Source of the DNA: Spizellomyces punctatus DAOM BR117
Taxonomy: Eukaryota; Chytridiomycota; Chytridiomycetes; Spizellomycetales; Spizellomycetaceae
DNA length: 64,000 bases
Direction: 5' to 3'
Assembly (NCBI RefSeq): GCF_000182565.1
Contig: NW_015971552.1
Span: forward strand, 369,353-433,352
The notes beneath the pieces are model-generated. The model made no database searches. It had not been told where the DNA came from and saw nothing but the letters and a program-made list of their open reading frames with translations. The position numbers were made by a program, and so were the translations under genes. This document shows positions 59,779-64,000 of the stretch, piece after piece (the stretch's first letter is position 1; each line of letters starts with the position of its first letter).

Positions 59779-62700
59779 TCACATGTACCACCTTTAAAAA
59801 TGATAGAGTTAAATATGGAAAGCCCTTAAACGGAAGTACCAACTTACATTAATTTGAACAGCTCCGGCTTGAGGGGCCTGTACTCTGCTCCACCACCATC
59901 ACTGATACTCTCCGAGTCAGACCATTTGGATTCCTGGGAATGGTACCGAGCCCTCGACGCAACGATATTGGCATAATAAACGGGAGTGACGATGGAAACG
60001 GCGCGAGTAGAGCGAGCGTAAATATACGCGAGCTTGTAAGTCATTTCTTGGATCGTATCGCTCGTGAGGTGGTTTTCATCAAAGAGAACGACTGGGAATA
60101 AACATTTAAGTTTTGGATATCAATGGATAAAAAGAAGAAGCTTTTTTTTTTTTTGCAAACTTACAATAATGACACGGTTTGGAAGTGCCATGTAATCCAG
60201 GATGGCTCATCAAAAAGAAATCAAATTCATGTGGATGGCATATTTCGGATTCGACCACTGTGCCGGGCAAACAATTTCCGCTTTTATCAGTATCGTTCTT
60301 GTCCATGGGGAAGAAACGGGTGTGATGGCGTTTCTGAACGACAACATAGGTGATTGTTGGGCGGTAGTGTCGTTCGAGGACATGGCATGCGCGTCGGATG
60401 CAGTTTATTTCAGAGGTCATGGTATCGCCGAATTGGCCTTCCGAGACACCGTCGCGGTAAAAGATGATGCGATGGGGTTTCGTGTTGGTTGTTTGGTAAA
60501 ACTATGTCATGGTTAGAGGTGGTGCGGTATGGCATGATAGAGAATATAAAGTGTGACACTTACATTTTTGAGCAACTCGATAATCATTCCCGGCATTTCC
60601 TCTTTATAGACATCTTTTGTAGGCTTGACGCGGACCGATGCGGCGTACCTCGTTACATTGGCGTCCATGGAGGCCACAAGGGAAATAACGGAGGGCTTGT
60701 TGCGTCCTTCAGTTGGCGATGCGTGAGTTACATCCGCACTAAACCGATAAAGTAATGTCAGATTCATGCACGAGCACGAGCTTGGACAATGATGGAAAAT
60801 GAGTACCCAATAATGATCGTCGGTGCTCCTTTAATGAACGGCAGCTCGTCTTTCAACATGGATAGATTGGTCCCTCCGAGCTTGACATTAAGTTTCAAGG
60901 CGACATTCAAACAGTATCTACATGCAAAGCACTTTCAGCAAAAATGGGACGCGGCAATAAAACCCAGCATAAACTTACTGTTTCCTCGCATCCATCACAT
61001 GTCGATGTTGAAGACACTGTGTGGGAATCCCAAGAACGGTATCAGAAACACGCTTGATATCTGCATAGAGAGGGACACCCGTATTGGGCAGGACACAGAA
61101 AATGAGTTGAGGACGGAGGTTTGGATACTTGTCCTTTGCTTCCAGGAAGGCGGCTTTGAGGGCGCCTTCGACGTATCCGGCGGGGTTGGCGTAAATGCAG
61201 GGTACGTTGAATGTTGGCATGGATAGGCCGACTTCCTAATGTGTATGTGAGTGCGGTTTGAGATTGGTGAGCGAATGTTAGGGATATAGGCTGGGTCTTA
61301 CCTGACAGGTACTTTGCATCACTTTGAAAAAGTTGAAGCGAACAGCGTCCGGACATTCACTTTCACGCAAAAAGATGACGATGGCCCATGATTCAAGTTG
61401 CTTTGGCTATAAAGTTTTGGACATGCTGGTTTTTAGAATATCCTTTTCGCAACAATCTTCGAAAAAAACAAACCCATTGATATAAAAAGCATTACCTGCT
61501 TGAACTTCTTTCCCTTCCAATTCCACGCCCCCTCTTTCGGGACTTCCATGACATTGTTTCCAAAGATCAACTTGGGAGTCTTGAGGACCCTAGCTGGAAC
61601 GATACAAACATCCTTGCCAGCCTTCATACCAAATTCCTCCAGATACTCATTATCCGCATACCCAAATTCCGTGATCCCCCTCGAAATGCGATTAAACCTT
61701 TGATAAGGAGCCAGACAGGTTTGTCGGATCATTTCTGTTGTTTGGCGTTCATTGAGTTTCCGGGTGTGCCGTTGGCCTGGGAGGATGGAGACTACTTCCA
61801 TGGGGAGGTACATGTTTTTGGAGGGGTCGCCGACGATGAGCACTGGGAGCATTGGAAAGCGAAGGGGTCTGTTGTACTGATTGTGAAAGTAGTCTGCAAC
61901 GGTCGTTGGAACGTTGTTGATATTGAAGCGAGTGTTCACGGCCGAGTCTATAGTGGAAATAGAGAGAAATTAGAGAATGTGATTGTTAGATTATGCGACA
62001 AATCATCAAGTTACATACCACCCAAACTAGCAATCTTAAACTTTTTCCTATCGGGGCCCCGATGAACAGTAACAACTCTCACACCCTTGAGCGTCTTTTC
62101 CAAACGACTCTTATCCCTCTCCGTTAGTCCCTTTTCAAGCATCCCGACATCACTCAATCCCAAAATGTTGGAAACAATCTCAAGCAAAGGACCAGACTGA
62201 TAAAACGCTGTAGACGAGACGTCCAAGTTGATCTTCATCTCGTTACCAGCGGGACGTATGGATTGATGATATCCAGGCCAGACTTCGGCACCAAAACCAA
62301 GGCAGTGAGATCCTGTGTTGGTGTAAAAGCTTCTGCCGACGGATACGTGGGTCGGGGCACAACATTGGCGAAGAAGGATATCCAGAGTCATTATGGCGTC
62401 GTAGGGTGTAACGGCCATTTCTCCAGCAAGGAAATCTTGGAGGTTGGACATGTCAATCGTGGCCACCTAGTTCAAAGTTGTTAAAAAAAAGGGTATCAAG
62501 GAATAGTAAATAAATGTGGTAAAAACTCGTTTTACCTTTTTGACTCGCATTTTGATTGTCCGAGGTGCACGGAGTTGCCTTCCATCCTGGATCGCTGTCA
62601 TTTTCTGATGGGCAATCGCTCTAGCTTCATCATCATCTTCAGGGGGCTCCTACATTCCCAAAATAAGATACAACCTCACCATGCATCCCAAAAAGAAAAA

Positions 62701-63173
62701 CGTTTAAAAGACACAAATCATACCTGAATGTCAAACACACCCATCGCTCCACATTCCAATTCATCTTTAACATACATATTCTTGCGTCCATCAAAAGCAG
62801 GTTTCATTCCTCCAAGGCCCGAATCCTTGTATGCGTGCTCAAAAGCAGCAAAAACCTTTTTAGCAAACACGGGGGGCACGTCCGGAGTAAAAGCGACATC
62901 GTAGTGAATGATGGGACGAGTCGGTAGACGAGTAATTCGGATCCAGTTGGTGCGGACTCGAATGGGTCGTCCGGATGTTCCTGGCTCTGGACGAGGGTGG
63001 AAAGCTACGATGGTTTGTTTTTTGGTTTTGCCTTTTTCGGAGCTTGTGTCTGAGAGGGATCCTTCACCGTTTGTAGGGGATGAGGAGCTACTGTGCGTAT
63101 CGCCGTTTTGGTGTACGTTGGGTGAGGTGCCGTTGAGCTCGTCGGGCGATCCGTTGCTGGAAGGGCTGGACAT
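59779..63173 (-). CDS. ago: Argonaute (AGO clade)
   Basis: Small-RNA-guided silencing protein, about ten exons. N to C: Ser/Asn-rich N-terminus, N domain ([20 protein letters not shown]), linker 1 ([34 protein letters not shown]), PAZ ([20 protein letters not shown] and [20 protein letters not shown]), MID (around [35 protein letters not shown] and GIPTQCLQ), and PIWI ([60 protein letters not shown]). The first three acids of the DEDH tetrad appear conserved, but the fourth position is Asn (codon 59969-59967) where active AGOs have His. The protein ends in the usual aromatic tail through a 13-base last exon (59791-59779) that follows a GTAAGT donor at 59847. Confidence 0.93.
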
Positions 63174-63779
63174 GATTTGTTTTTCTGCTGTGAGGATGGG
63201 GTTTAGGTTTCGTCGTCAAGTACGCATAATGCCACAAAACACACAACAAGAAGCCCAGAACTTACTCTGTAGAAATCCCATAAAATACCAAATTTTCAAA
63301 ATCCAGAAAACAAAGAGAGGAAATGCATGGACCACGGGTTTATATACTTGCGCTCATGAACCAAAAAGTCTATTTTGATTTCAAAAGAAAAAAGGCTTAC
63401 AAGCCCTGTGAAAGTAGTCTATTCTTTCGCGACCCGTCATTGATTGACATTTAACAAGCTACCGGCTCCTGCCCTCCAAAAATATTCATTATTGAAATGT
63501 ATCGAGTCGAATAGCACATCAGACAAATGTCCATGTCCTATTCCTCCACATTAACTGTAAATAAGTGTATTGGATTTTAATTCTATGCATGATACATGAT
63601 ACGTTTATAGTTTGCAATGATATGAAGAATGCACTCCACGAGTCTCCTTCCAAAAAGTTAAGCAAACTATTGCAGACCAGGCAATACCCACGTGACATTT
63701 CACGTGAATACATGACATGAATTTAATTTGTGAAATTGGTGAGGGGCTAAACATTTAACCACTCTTGTTGTCCCAAAGA
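63174..63779. other. Intergenic upstream of Argonaute
   Basis: About 600 bp between the Argonaute start and the end of the next minus-strand gene. It should hold the Argonaute promoter and 5' UTR (a possible 5' UTR intron lies near 63180-63260). AT-rich; no gene supported. Confidence 0.4.
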
Positions 63780-64000
63780 TCAAGGTCTTTTACGCACAGC
63801 TGCGTTTTCATGCAGGTCCTTCTGTTTGGAGGGTTTCCGTTTTCTTTTATCAACCAGAAGTTTTTGAATCGTTTTAACTGTCTTTTGAACTATTTGCAAG
63901 ATGGGGGATGATGCATCGCAGAGACGTTTACATGCCATCAAAGGACATTTACAAGGTACCCGTTTTCTATCCAACATTAAACAATCCGCACAGGCACAAA
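63780..64000 (-). CDS. Partial gene with Cys-rich motif, runs off the window
   Basis: An open frame from the window edge to a stop at 63780. It reads CACADCLMLDRKRVPCKCPL then ACKRLCDASSP, with at least six Cys in a short stretch suggesting zinc binding, followed by a basic tail (KLLVDKRKRKPSKQKDLHEN). An in-frame ATG at 63977 exists, but the frame stays open upstream of it, so the protein probably begins outside. No family assigned. Confidence 0.4.
   Translation of the reverse strand, partial: CACADCLMLDRKRVPCKCPLMACKRLCDASSPILQIVQKTVKTIQKLLVDKRKRKPSKQKDLHENAAVRKRP

Noticed and set aside
1-64000. Bacterial or assembly-chimaera origin of the viral region
   Set aside because: Exact target duplications, in-frame flanks of one host gene and eukaryotic features (TATA boxes, chromodomain, nuclear localisation signals) support true integration in a fungal chromosome.

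Overview
The window is nuclear DNA of a fungus, most likely an early-diverging (chytrid-like) lineage. The evidence is short GT-AG introns of about 55-75 bp, an NADPH oxidase, a hybrid histidine kinase, ADE2 in the fungal PurK-PurE fusion order, a UBXN11-type SEP/UBX protein, an Argonaute, an Stc1-domain protein and a Fanzor nuclease gene. The lineage assignment is inference from gene content; no rRNA is present to test it.

Layout. 1-12 kb: host genes (NADPH oxidase, secreted protein, ADE2, Alb1-like ribosome factor, hybrid histidine kinase). 12.45-43.34 kb: one Fanzor (eukaryotic TnpB/OMEGA-type) gene broken into three pieces by two insertions. The first is a truncated gypsy-type LTR retroelement (13112-17729, flanked by GCCTA). 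The second is a 24.4-kb virus-like element (18191-42635, flanked by the 5-bp duplication CCGCC). 44-64 kb: host genes again (SET methyltransferase, REEP/Yop1-like, OCRL/INPP5B-like phosphatase, VMA21-like, 5'-nucleotidase, Stc1-domain protein, UBXN11-like, Argonaute).

The 24.4-kb element is the most interesting part. It has 1.4-kb terminal inverted repeats whose outermost 48 bp are a perfect palindrome. Its intron-free genes include a double-jelly-roll-like major capsid candidate, a penton-like candidate, an A32/FtsK-HerA-type packaging ATPase, a retroviral-type integrase ending in a chromodomain, a TVpol-like polymerase fused to an SF3 helicase, a second D5-like SF3 helicase, a possible tyrosine recombinase, a giant repetitive fibre-like protein and, unexpectedly, a stand-alone two-component receiver protein. 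This places it in the Polinton / Polinton-like virus (PLV) world. The TVpol suggests PLV/virophage affinity, while the integrase is Maverick-like. I see no protein-primed family B polymerase and no adenovirus-type protease.

How the element may work. The integrase inserts the genome with TG...CA ends; TVpol-helicase and the D5-like helicase replicate it, perhaps from the inverted repeat arrays near 37.4-38.0 kb or from the palindromic ends; the ATPase packages it into a capsid. The receiver protein could couple virus reactivation to host two-component signalling. Nearly all internal genes are open, so the element looks recent. The main exception is one in-frame UGA in the fibre gene.
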